DNA of 5,679 bases, taken from assembly GCA_965651695.1 (NCBI GenBank), contig CBFGTI010000272.1, positions 1-5,679 of the forward strand. The letters are read 5' to 3'. Within the stretch, counting starts at the first letter, position 1. The number at the start of each line of letters is the position of its first letter. Both the position numbers and the translations under genes were made by a program. Shown one piece after another: positions 1 through 5,679 of the stretch. The stretch comes from Imperialibacter sp965651695. Its GTDB lineage: Bacteria; Bacteroidota; Bacteroidia; Cytophagales; Cyclobacteriaceae. Under the pieces are notes generated by a model that made no database searches, was not told the DNA's origin, and was given only the letters and a program-made list of their open reading frames with translations.

Positions 1-2
1 TT

Positions 3-1550
3 ACAACAGAGGGGGCTCTTGCTTCTGTGGAGATATATGATGAAAAAGGGAGAAAACACGGAAAACACAGCTATTTCGAACGGGGCAAGATCGCACTTGA
101 AGAAGAATACCGAACCGACACCCTGGTGGCCTACACAAACTGGAACAAAGCCGGAGAAATTCTGGCCCGGGAAGCTAGCGAACAAGGCAATATGCCTTAT
201 CAAGCCTTTAACCTCTTAGGTGACAAAATCACCGAGAGCGAATATATACATGGCAAAGTACACGGCCCGATCAAGTACTACCATTATAATGGGGTAGTAA
301 GCCAGGAAGGGACTGCGCATGAGGGTAGCTGGGAGGGAGAGTATAAAAATTACTATCACAACGGCGCACTCAAACAGCATCATGCCTACGAAAACAAGAT
401 CCTGAACGGTTACTATCGTGAGTACTTCAAAAACGGCAACGTGCGATCCGAAGGATGGTATGCAGACGGCGTCAGTGTGCAAACCTGGGACAACTTCTAC
501 CCCGACGGCACCCATTTGCAGCGCATTTATCTCCTCAACGAACAACTCCACGGCCCGACTTACAACTACGCACCCAATGGTACAATGGCAAGTATTCTGA
601 CTTATAAAAAAGGAATACTGGAAGAGATGAGCCTTTTCGATAGTTTGGGCAAGCAATATCAGACAATTGCGCTGGCAACCGGTAGCGGCACCCTCGAAGC
701 GAATTTTCCTGGCGGCAAGCCCTGGCAAAAAATGATCTATAGGTGCGGAGAGATAGTTGCAGACAGTTACACATGGTACCCCAATGGGCAGCTCGAAACA
801 AAAGTGCCCTATGCCAATGCCGAGAGAAACGGGCGTTTTGAAGCCTACTTCCCGAACGGACAACTCAAAGTAGAGGGCAGCTATTTGCATGATGAACAAA
901 CCGGCCTTTGGAAATGGTACCAAGAAGACGGCACACCAGATGCCTCCACCGAATACTTAAACAATGAGAGGAATGGCCCCAACATTTACTACTACCCTTC
1001 CGGCCAGATGAAGTCACGATGTTTGTATAAAAATGGCGTAAAAGACGGGGGCTGCGAGTATTGGAGTCAAACCGGGGTGTTGAGGTTTGAAAAATTCTAC
1101 GAAGACGACCGGCTGCTGTCCTTCCGCTACCTGCAGCCCAATGGACAACCCACCGACACTCTGCCCATTCCTAAGGATGTAGAATTTACATTAAAAACCT
1201 ACTATGCAAACAAGCAGCTCAGCTCCGAACAACATTACAGGCTCGGCGAATTGCATGGTAAGATTAAGCACTATCACCCCGATGGCCGCCTCGCCGAGGA
1301 GGGGGACTATGACGATGGTGACCTGCACGGGGCGTATAAAAGTTTCTATCCGAATGGACAGTTGATGGAGGAGGAGAACTTTACTTTTGACGAGCGGAAC
1401 GGCTGGCAGCGCGAGTATTACCCCAACGGGAAAGTCAAAAAGGAAAGCGTTTGGAAAATGGGTAAACCACACGGGCCGGAGACTGTATATAATCCGGATG
1501 GCTCAGTGAAACGAAGAACCCACTATTGGAATGGGGAAGTATATGAATAG
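3..1550 (+). CDS. MORN_2 (YwqK-type) repeat protein, 5'-partial
   Basis: The reading frame is open from base 3 to the TAG at 1548-1550 (515 codons visible). A GTG at 27 could be taken as a start, but the codons before it (reading TTEGALAS) fit the repeat pattern 'G-x-L-x-S-x-E-x-Y', so the gene very probably begins upstream of the window and any signal peptide is out of view. Nearly the whole protein is tandem units of about 23 residues built on 'Y-Y/F-P-N/D-G-x-L-x-x-E-x-x-Y-x-x-G-x-x-H/N-G', the MORN_2 (PF07661) signature; clear examples are AYFPNGQLKVEGSY, KHYHPDGRLAEEGDY and SFYPNGQLMEEENF. Databases often label such proteins 'YwqK family antitoxin', but nothing here supports a toxin-antitoxin role. 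MORN_2 arrays are common in Bacteroidota and their function is mostly unknown; they are likely beta-hairpin scaffolds for binding. No catalytic domain is visible. The 3' end overlaps the next gene, which suggests coupled translation. Family assignment is confident; function is unknown. Confidence 0.9.
   Translation, partial: TTEGALASVEIYDEKGRKHGKHSYFERGKIALEEEYRTDTLVAYTNWNKAGEILAREASEQGNMPYQAFNLLGDKITESEYIHGKVHGPIKYYHYNGVVSQEGTAHEGSWEGEYKNYYHNGALKQHHAYENKILNGYYREYFKNGNVRSEGWYADGVSVQTWDNFYPDGTHLQRIYLLNEQLHGPTYNYAPNGTMASILTYKKGILEEMSLFDSLGKQYQTIALATGSGTLEANFPGGKPWQKMIYRCGEIVADSYTWYPNGQLETKVPYANAERNGRFEAYFPNGQLKVEGSYLHDEQTGLWKWYQEDGTPDASTEYLNNERNGPNIYYYPSGQMKSRCLYKNGVKDGGCEYWSQTGVLRFEKFYEDDRLLSFRYLQPNGQPTDTLPIPKDVEFTLKTYYANKQLSSEQHYRLGELHGKIKHYHPDGRLAEEGDYDDGDLHGAYKSFYPNGQLMEEENFTFDERNGWQREYYPNGKVKKESVWKMGKPHGPETVYNPDGSVKRRTHYWNGEVYE
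264..1547 (+). repeat. Array of about 18 MORN_2 protein repeats
   Basis: From GPIKYYHYNG onward the protein divides into about 18 consecutive units of 21-25 residues, each centred on an aromatic-rich strand followed by a turn such as PNG, PDG, KNG or PSG, then a second strand and a G-x-x-H/N-G linker. Two or three more degenerate units precede base 264. The units are diverged at the DNA level: the 'ccgaa[c/t]gga' cores near 852 and 1350 share only short identities. This indicates an old array rather than recent slippage or expansion. Units around 625-730 and 1150-1200 are degenerate. Confidence 0.85.
1531..1550 (+). promoter_or_regulatory. Overlapping stop/start junction, probable translational coupling
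   Basis: The end of the MORN gene overlaps the start of the transglutaminase-like gene. Two in-frame ATGs are possible, at 1531 (20-nt overlap) and at 1543 (8-nt overlap, ATGAATAG). A GGGGAAG tract at 1533-1539 is a purine-rich, Shine-Dalgarno-like sequence just 5' of the 1543 ATG, though only 3 nt away. Starting at 1543 gives a compact signal peptide beginning MNRRIG, so this start is preferred. Overlaps of this kind usually mean that ribosomes ending one gene restart on the next. Confidence 0.55.
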
Positions 1551-3492
1551 ACGAATTGGAGTGCTGATATTCTGCTGTTGGCTAGGTGCTGCGGTCGGCG
1601 CTGTGCAATGCCAGCCGTTGGGGGATCCGGAGGCAGAACTAAAAAAATACAGGCTGCAATACCCGGACGAGCAAGCGATATTTCTCGACTACAGGGACGA
1701 GATGCATGTATTCATTGCCAATGACACGGTAAGAGCGAAGGTGGTCCACAGTGAAGAAGTGATGCACCTGGGGGAGAATTCTAAGCTGTATGCGCAAGGC
1801 AACGTTTACAGCTCGTCGTTCAATTTGGTTAGCGAATTGGTTGCTCAAACTTTTCTACCGGACAAAAAAAAGTACCGTTCAGTGGATGTAGAAGAGTTCC
1901 GGGAGTCCTTTGACACAGACTCATACGTGTTCTACGATGATTCCAGGCACATCACATTTGTATTTCCATCAGTGCAACCTGGAGCCCGCACCCGGTTGTC
2001 GTACCTGAACACTATTAAGGACTCACGCTTCCTCGGAGGCTTCCGGTTCGGCTCATACCTCCCCATGATCAACTCAAGCTTTACCGTTGTTGTGGACGAA
2101 GGCATCGACATCGATTTTCTGATTTTTAATGCATCCAAAGAGCAAATCAGGAGAACGGAAGTTAAAAAAAACGGACAGGTGATTTATAGTTTCACCGTCC
2201 AAAACATCCCCAAAATCAAATTTGAAAGCGATGCACCTCCGCTCAGCTATACCAAGCCTCAGGTGGTGCCCGTGGTGAAGAGCTTCACAAATGAAGAAAA
2301 CGAAACAATAAATGTACTGAACAGTCTCGAAGACCTACACCTGTGGTACACCGGTTTTGTGAAAGGATTAAAGGAGGAGGACGAAGCAATGAAACAGATC
2401 TTAGCAGATCTGCTTCTGCCGGAAGATACAGAGCTCGAAAGGGTGAAAAAGATTTTTTACTGGGTGCAGGACAACATCAAGTACATAGCTTTCGAGCAGG
2501 GAATGCGCGGCCTGATCCCCCATTCCGCTGCCTACATTCTGAACAAACGGTACGGCGATTGCAAGGACATGTCGAGTATAGTAATCAACCTCATGCACAA
2601 TGCAGGAATAGAGGGACATTTTACCTGGATCGGATCCCGCGACATTCCTTTTAAATATTCAGACCTTCCGTCGCCGTTGGTCGATAATCATATGATTGCC
2701 ACCTACCTGGCAGGCGACAGTTGTTACTTCCTTGATGCAACCGGATTGTACACGCCCATGGGTTTTCCCACGTCGATGATACAGGGAAAAGAAGCTCTGA
2801 TAAGCTTGGGGGACAGGAAATTTGAAGTACTGACGGTGCCTGTGGTTTCCGCTGAAAAAAGTGCGATGATGGACAAATATTCCTATCGCATTGAAAATGG
2901 CGGAATCTATGGTAGCGGCCAGCTTAGCATCACCGGTTACGCCAAAGTGGCCAACACCTCAAAAATGGTAAAGTCGGACAACAAGAGCGTGGACGACTAT
3001 GTCAACCGCCTGCTCAGCCGGGGTAATAACAAGTTTTTTGTCGACCATTACACTATTGAAAATCTTCACGACCGGGACAAACCCATACAGGTGGCGTACG
3101 ATTTTCGTGTACAGGACTATTATCGCACTACTGGTAATGATATTTATTTCAACATGAACCTTGATAAGGGCTTGGCCGGGGCCTACATTAAAGATGACCG
3201 GGTGCATGCGATTACAAACGATTATAAGTATGTCAATATCAGCCAATCAACGCTATTGATCCCGGAGGGGTACGAGGTAAAATCATTGCCTGGTGATGCG
3301 AAACTAGAAACAGAGGTATTCAGTTACACCATCACTTTCAGGCAGGAAGCTGACAAAATTATCCAGGAACGCAGCTATACTGTCAACTACCTGCAACTGG
3401 AGCCCGGACAATTCGAAACATATAACAACGCCCTGAGGAGCTTTTCCGATGCCATACGGCAGGTGGTTGTGCTGAGCAAAACGGAATCCTAA
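1543..3492 (+). CDS. Exported DUF3857/transglutaminase-like protein, intact catalytic triad
   Basis: The protein has 649 residues from ATG 1543 (653 from ATG 1531). An N-terminal signal peptide (MNRRIG, hydrophobic core VLIFCCWLGAAVGA, likely cut near VGA at residue 20) sends it to the periplasm or beyond. Residues of about 50-220 form a beta-rich region like DUF3857. Residues of about 285-400 are a transglutaminase-like core: ERVKKIFYWVQDNIKY leads into YGDCKDMSS (Cys340), then DNHMIATYL (His383) and YFLDATG (Asp398), the expected Cys-His-Asp order and spacing. The rest, about 450-645, resembles the DUF3858-type beta C-terminus. Length and layout are usual for Bacteroidota 'DUF3857 and transglutaminase domain-containing' proteins. 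The fold includes cross-linkers, proteases and amidases; the substrate cannot be read from the sequence. It sits between the MORN gene (overlapping) and a paralogue that follows after 2 nt. Family confidence is high; the reaction is unknown. Confidence 0.9.
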   Translation: MNRRIGVLIFCCWLGAAVGAVQCQPLGDPEAELKKYRLQYPDEQAIFLDYRDEMHVFIANDTVRAKVVHSEEVMHLGENSKLYAQGNVYSSSFNLVSELVAQTFLPDKKKYRSVDVEEFRESFDTDSYVFYDDSRHITFVFPSVQPGARTRLSYLNTIKDSRFLGGFRFGSYLPMINSSFTVVVDEGIDIDFLIFNASKEQIRRTEVKKNGQVIYSFTVQNIPKIKFESDAPPLSYTKPQVVPVVKSFTNEENETINVLNSLEDLHLWYTGFVKGLKEEDEAMKQILADLLLPEDTELERVKKIFYWVQDNIKYIAFEQGMRGLIPHSAAYILNKRYGDCKDMSSIVINLMHNAGIEGHFTWIGSRDIPFKYSDLPSPLVDNHMIATYLAGDSCYFLDATGLYTPMGFPTSMIQGKEALISLGDRKFEVLTVPVVSAEKSAMMDKYSYRIENGGIYGSGQLSITGYAKVANTSKMVKSDNKSVDDYVNRLLSRGNNKFFVDHYTIENLHDRDKPIQVAYDFRVQDYYRTTGNDIYFNMNLDKGLAGAYIKDDRVHAITNDYKYVNISQSTLLIPEGYEVKSLPGDAKLETEVFSYTITFRQEADKIIQERSYTVNYLQLEPGQFETYNNALRSFSDAIRQVVVLSKTES

Positions 3493-3494
3493 CT

Positions 3495-5474
3495 ATGAAG
3501 AAAATACCCTTTTACCTGTCGGGCTTGATCTGTGGGCTTTTTGCCAGCCTGCTGGCATTACCCTCCTACTGCCAGGTTTTCGAAAGATATGAATGGGAAA
3601 GCGACCCCAGGCTATCCTCGCTTTCTCAGGCGGAACAAGAAATCCCCCTGCTCTATCTCAAGGTCGACAAAAACTACCAGTACGTGTACGAGGGCGAGGA
3701 TAAGTCGCTGGCTTGCTACTATACCGAACATCAGTTGATCCGGGTGGGAAACAACAGGGCAGTAGAAGCCGTGAACCGAATTTACATTTCCACAGAAAAC
3801 ATGTTGGAGCTAGTAGATGTGAAAGCACGGACCCTGAGCCCATCGGGCCGAATAGTGCAGCTTGACGAAGGGAATATTAAAGAAATAGAAGACGAAGAGG
3901 CTGGAGGCGGATACAAAATCTTTGCAATCGAAGGAGCTGAAGTGGGCGGAGAAGTAGAGTATTACTTCACTAAAAAAGTTAGTCCGAGATATTTTGGCAG
4001 GGAATTCATGCAATTGCGATATCCTGTGAAAAGTCAGCGTTTCAGCCTCAGTTGCCCCGAAAACCTGGAATTTGATTTCCGCGGCTACAATGGTTTGCCT
4101 CGCGCTTCAAAAATAGACACTACGGATGCCGGAAACATTTACGAGTTGGTCGTAAGCGACATGGCAGGCCTTCCGCAGGAACCATTTTCTGTATACGATG
4201 CAAGCCGTCAGCGGCTCGATTTCAAACTGGCCTATAACTCAGCTGCGGGTAAACACCGGCTGTTCACCTGGAACGATGCTGCCAACCGGATCTATTACCA
4301 GGTGTACAACTTCTCACCAGATGCACAAAAGGAGATCAAGAAAGTCATCAAGTCGATCAACTTCAGCGACAAAACCAGTGAGACAGAAAAGGTGATCAAA
4401 GCGGAACATTTTATAAAAACCAATTTTTATTTTGATGAGAACGCCGGACAGACCGGCGAAGATCTGGCGAGCGTCCTTGCCCGGAGAATTGGCAATAAGA
4501 AAGGACTTACAACCTTGTTTGCGGCCATTTTTACCGAGCTCGGCCTTCGGCATCAACTCGTGCTAACAAAGTCGCGATCCGTCGTGAAATTCGACAGGAG
4601 TTTCGACACATGGGCCTCACTTGACGACTACCTGATCTACTTCCCAGACCTCGATACCTACATGGCGCCTTACGACTTCAACTTGCGCTTGGGCTTGGTG
4701 CCGTCCGAACTCACGGCTACCTATGGCATGTTTATTCGGCCGGCGGCTGTACGAGATTTCGTTTATCCCGTAGCAGAAGTAAAATGGATACCTGCTCCAG
4801 ACCACACCCGGGAGTTCGATAACCTCTCGATAGCCGTTAGCTTCAACGAAGACCTTTCTTCCTCCGAAGTGCAGGTAAACCGAAGCTATAAAGGCTACCA
4901 GGCCAGTTATCTGAAAACAGGTTACTTGTATCTGGAAAATAAGCAAAGAGAACTCCTACTGAAGGAGCAAATAGAGTTTCTGGCACCCGATGCCGAGATA
5001 AGCTCCGTGAAGCTCGGCAACCCCGATATAAACTACAGCAACTGGGACGATCCCTTTGTGGTACATGCAACCTACAGCACCCCCTCTTATATCGAATTTG
5101 GCGGAGATGTAGTCCTTTTTAAGTTGGGAGAGTTAATAGGTCCGCAAAGTGAGATGTACCAGGAAGAGATGCGGCATACTCAAGTGGAAAATTTCTTCAA
5201 CAGGGGTTACACGCGGGACATACGAGTGCAAATACCCCCAGGCTACAGAATCGAAAACCCAGAAGATATCGATATGGACGTAAAGGTAGCAGAAGGTGAA
5301 AGAGAGATTTTCGTCTTCAGAAGCCGGCACACCCTAAAAGGCAATTTGCTAAGTGTTCAAATTGAAGAGTTTTATGACGAGATCTATTTTCCACGGGAAA
5401 AATTTGAGGACTTCCGGAAAGTAATAAATGCTGCGGCCGATTGGAATAAGATAACCCTGGTAATGAAGAAGTAG
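3495..5474 (+). CDS. Exported DUF3857 protein with degenerate transglutaminase-like core (predicted pseudoenzyme)
   Basis: The protein has 659 residues. The start ATG lies 2 nt after the previous stop, with only a weak Shine-Dalgarno-like CGGA about 9 nt upstream. A signal peptide (MKKIPF, hydrophobic core LSGLICGLFASLLALP, cleavage near SYCQ at 24-27) marks it as exported; the context of Cys26 does not fit a lipobox. Residues of about 65-215 match DUF3857 (YYTEHQLIRV, then LSPSGRIVQLDE and VGGEVEYYFTKK). Residues of about 290-400 keep the transglutaminase scaffold but not its chemistry. The GDCKG position reads IGNKKGLTTLFAAIFTELGL, placing Lys335 where the nucleophilic Cys belongs. The 'NHFDDYLIYFP'-like His position is Ser375 in WASLDDYLIYFP, and the Asp position is Ala391 in YMAPYDF. 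The C-terminal half (about 435-655) is beta-rich and DUF3858-like. It has the same architecture as the upstream gene with low identity, so it is an old paralogue. It is an intact ORF, not a pseudogene; a structural or partner-binding role is inference. Confidence 0.88.
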   Translation: MKKIPFYLSGLICGLFASLLALPSYCQVFERYEWESDPRLSSLSQAEQEIPLLYLKVDKNYQYVYEGEDKSLACYYTEHQLIRVGNNRAVEAVNRIYISTENMLELVDVKARTLSPSGRIVQLDEGNIKEIEDEEAGGGYKIFAIEGAEVGGEVEYYFTKKVSPRYFGREFMQLRYPVKSQRFSLSCPENLEFDFRGYNGLPRASKIDTTDAGNIYELVVSDMAGLPQEPFSVYDASRQRLDFKLAYNSAAGKHRLFTWNDAANRIYYQVYNFSPDAQKEIKKVIKSINFSDKTSETEKVIKAEHFIKTNFYFDENAGQTGEDLASVLARRIGNKKGLTTLFAAIFTELGLRHQLVLTKSRSVVKFDRSFDTWASLDDYLIYFPDLDTYMAPYDFNLRLGLVPSELTATYGMFIRPAAVRDFVYPVAEVKWIPAPDHTREFDNLSIAVSFNEDLSSSEVQVNRSYKGYQASYLKTGYLYLENKQRELLLKEQIEFLAPDAEISSVKLGNPDINYSNWDDPFVVHATYSTPSYIEFGGDVVLFKLGELIGPQSEMYQEEMRHTQVENFFNRGYTRDIRVQIPPGYRIENPEDIDMDVKVAEGEREIFVFRSRHTLKGNLLSVQIEEFYDEIYFPREKFEDFRKVINAAADWNKITLVMKK

Positions 5475-5531
5475 AGGTTTAGAAGCAGAGCACGTTAAAG
5501 TTGCCCCGTTTGTGTCGAATCTCTAACTGTT

Positions 5532-5550
5532 TTTCGCCAGGCAGGCGAAA
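5532..5550 (+). terminator. Perfect 7-bp hairpin, possible weak transcription terminator
   Basis: TTTCGCC (5532-5538) and GGCGAAA (5544-5550) are perfect inverted complements around the 5-nt loop AGGCA, lying 58 nt after the last stop of the operon. The location suits a terminator, but the sequence that follows is TCCTGC rather than a T-run. It is therefore not a canonical intrinsic terminator in either direction. It could instead be an mRNA 3'-end stabiliser or a chance palindrome. Confidence 0.35.
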
Positions 5551-5587
5551 TCCTGCGCACTTACCACAAAAGCCCTGCTCAACAATA

Positions 5588-5679
5588 ATGCGGACGTTGA
5601 AACAAGCAATTTCCCACATGTCATCGAAACCAGTTTTTCCAACCCAACTGCATCAGGATATTGCTGAATTGGCCAGGGA
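5588..5679 (+). CDS. Possible start of an unidentified gene, truncated by the window edge
   Basis: An ATG at 5588 opens a frame that runs without a stop to the right edge (about 30 codons, beginning MRTLKQAISHMSSK and continuing through PTQLHQDIAELA). The A-rich stretch just before it (AACAATA) suits the weak Shine-Dalgarno style of Bacteroidota, but there is no real ribosome binding site. I recognise no family. The residue mix is plausible for a soluble protein, but 30 codons can stay open by chance, and the same frame is also open upstream of the ATG back to 5483. Confidence 0.2.
   Translation, partial: MRTLKQAISHMSSKPVFPTQLHQDIAELAR

Larger units (their letters stand above)
5475..5679 (+). 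other. Operon 3' flank with no confident gene
   Basis: These 205 bases follow the TAG that ends the pseudoenzyme gene. No tRNA, rRNA or clear promoter is visible, and no Bacteroidota-type TTTG/TAnnTTTG pair with proper spacing was found. The only structured element is the hairpin at 5532-5550. One + frame stays open from 5483 to the edge, and one - frame is open from the edge back to a stop near 5525. Both are too short to judge. Confidence 0.5.

Noticed and set aside
216..923. 235-codon antisense ORF inside the MORN gene
   Set aside because: It is in exact register opposite the MORN frame and stays open only because that stretch lacks TTA, CTA and TCA codons. Its translation is low-complexity hydrophobic residues with no recognisable domain, while the + frame has clear repeats.
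264..1547. CRISPR or DNA-level tandem repeat
   Set aside because: The periodicity is in the protein, about 69 nt per unit, with strongly diverged DNA and no conserved repeat/spacer structure.
3..1550. Toxin-antitoxin system suggested by the common 'YwqK antitoxin' label
   Set aside because: The neighbours are large exported proteins with no toxin-like gene, and the label comes from family naming. Nothing in this window supports it.
2343..2654. 103-codon + strand ORF inside the intact transglutaminase-like gene
   Set aside because: It overlaps the conserved catalytic Cys region in another frame. Its Arg/Gly-rich translation looks like an out-of-frame shadow and it has no ribosome binding site.
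3495..3575. Lipoprotein signal peptide ending at Cys26 of the pseudoenzyme
   Set aside because: The residues before the Cys are LPSY, which do not match the lipobox (Ala/Gly/Ser expected just before the Cys). An ordinary signal peptidase I site fits better.
4617..4946. 109-codon antisense ORF in the pseudoenzyme gene
   Set aside because: It lies opposite a conserved segment (LDDYLIYFP) whose + strand reading has clear family resemblance. The antisense product has no recognisable features.

Overview
The window looks like chromosomal DNA of a Bacteroidota bacterium, possibly from a Saprospiria- or Cytophagia-like lineage; the exact taxon is inference. The reasons are the gene content (a long MORN_2/YwqK-type repeat protein and two exported DUF3857/transglutaminase-fold proteins), the moderate GC content, the weak Shine-Dalgarno sequences, and signal peptides that end in a Cys-Gln step. 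Everything recognisable lies on the + strand.

Layout: (1) 3-1550 is the 3' part of a gene encoding a protein made almost wholly of about 20 MORN_2-type repeats. The frame and the repeat pattern are both open at the left edge, so the true start is outside the window. (2) 1543 (or 1531)-3492 encodes an exported DUF3857 plus transglutaminase-like protein with an intact Cys-His-Asp triad. Its start overlaps the end of the MORN gene. (3) 3495-5474, two bases further on, encodes a second exported protein of the same architecture and length, but all three catalytic positions appear substituted (Lys, Ser, Ala), so it reads as a pseudoenzyme paralogue. (4) 5475-5679 has no convincing gene. It holds a perfect 7-bp hairpin without a U-tract and a weak candidate for the start of a gene that runs off the right edge.

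The overlap and the 2-nt gap make this a tight co-directional operon, probably translationally coupled, whose promoter lies upstream of the window. All three families are recognisable, but no biochemical role is established from the sequence. The notable arrangement is a catalytically intact transglutaminase-fold protein next to a catalytically dead sister, with a very long MORN_2 repeat protein at the head. A joint role at the cell envelope is a reasonable hypothesis but is inference only.
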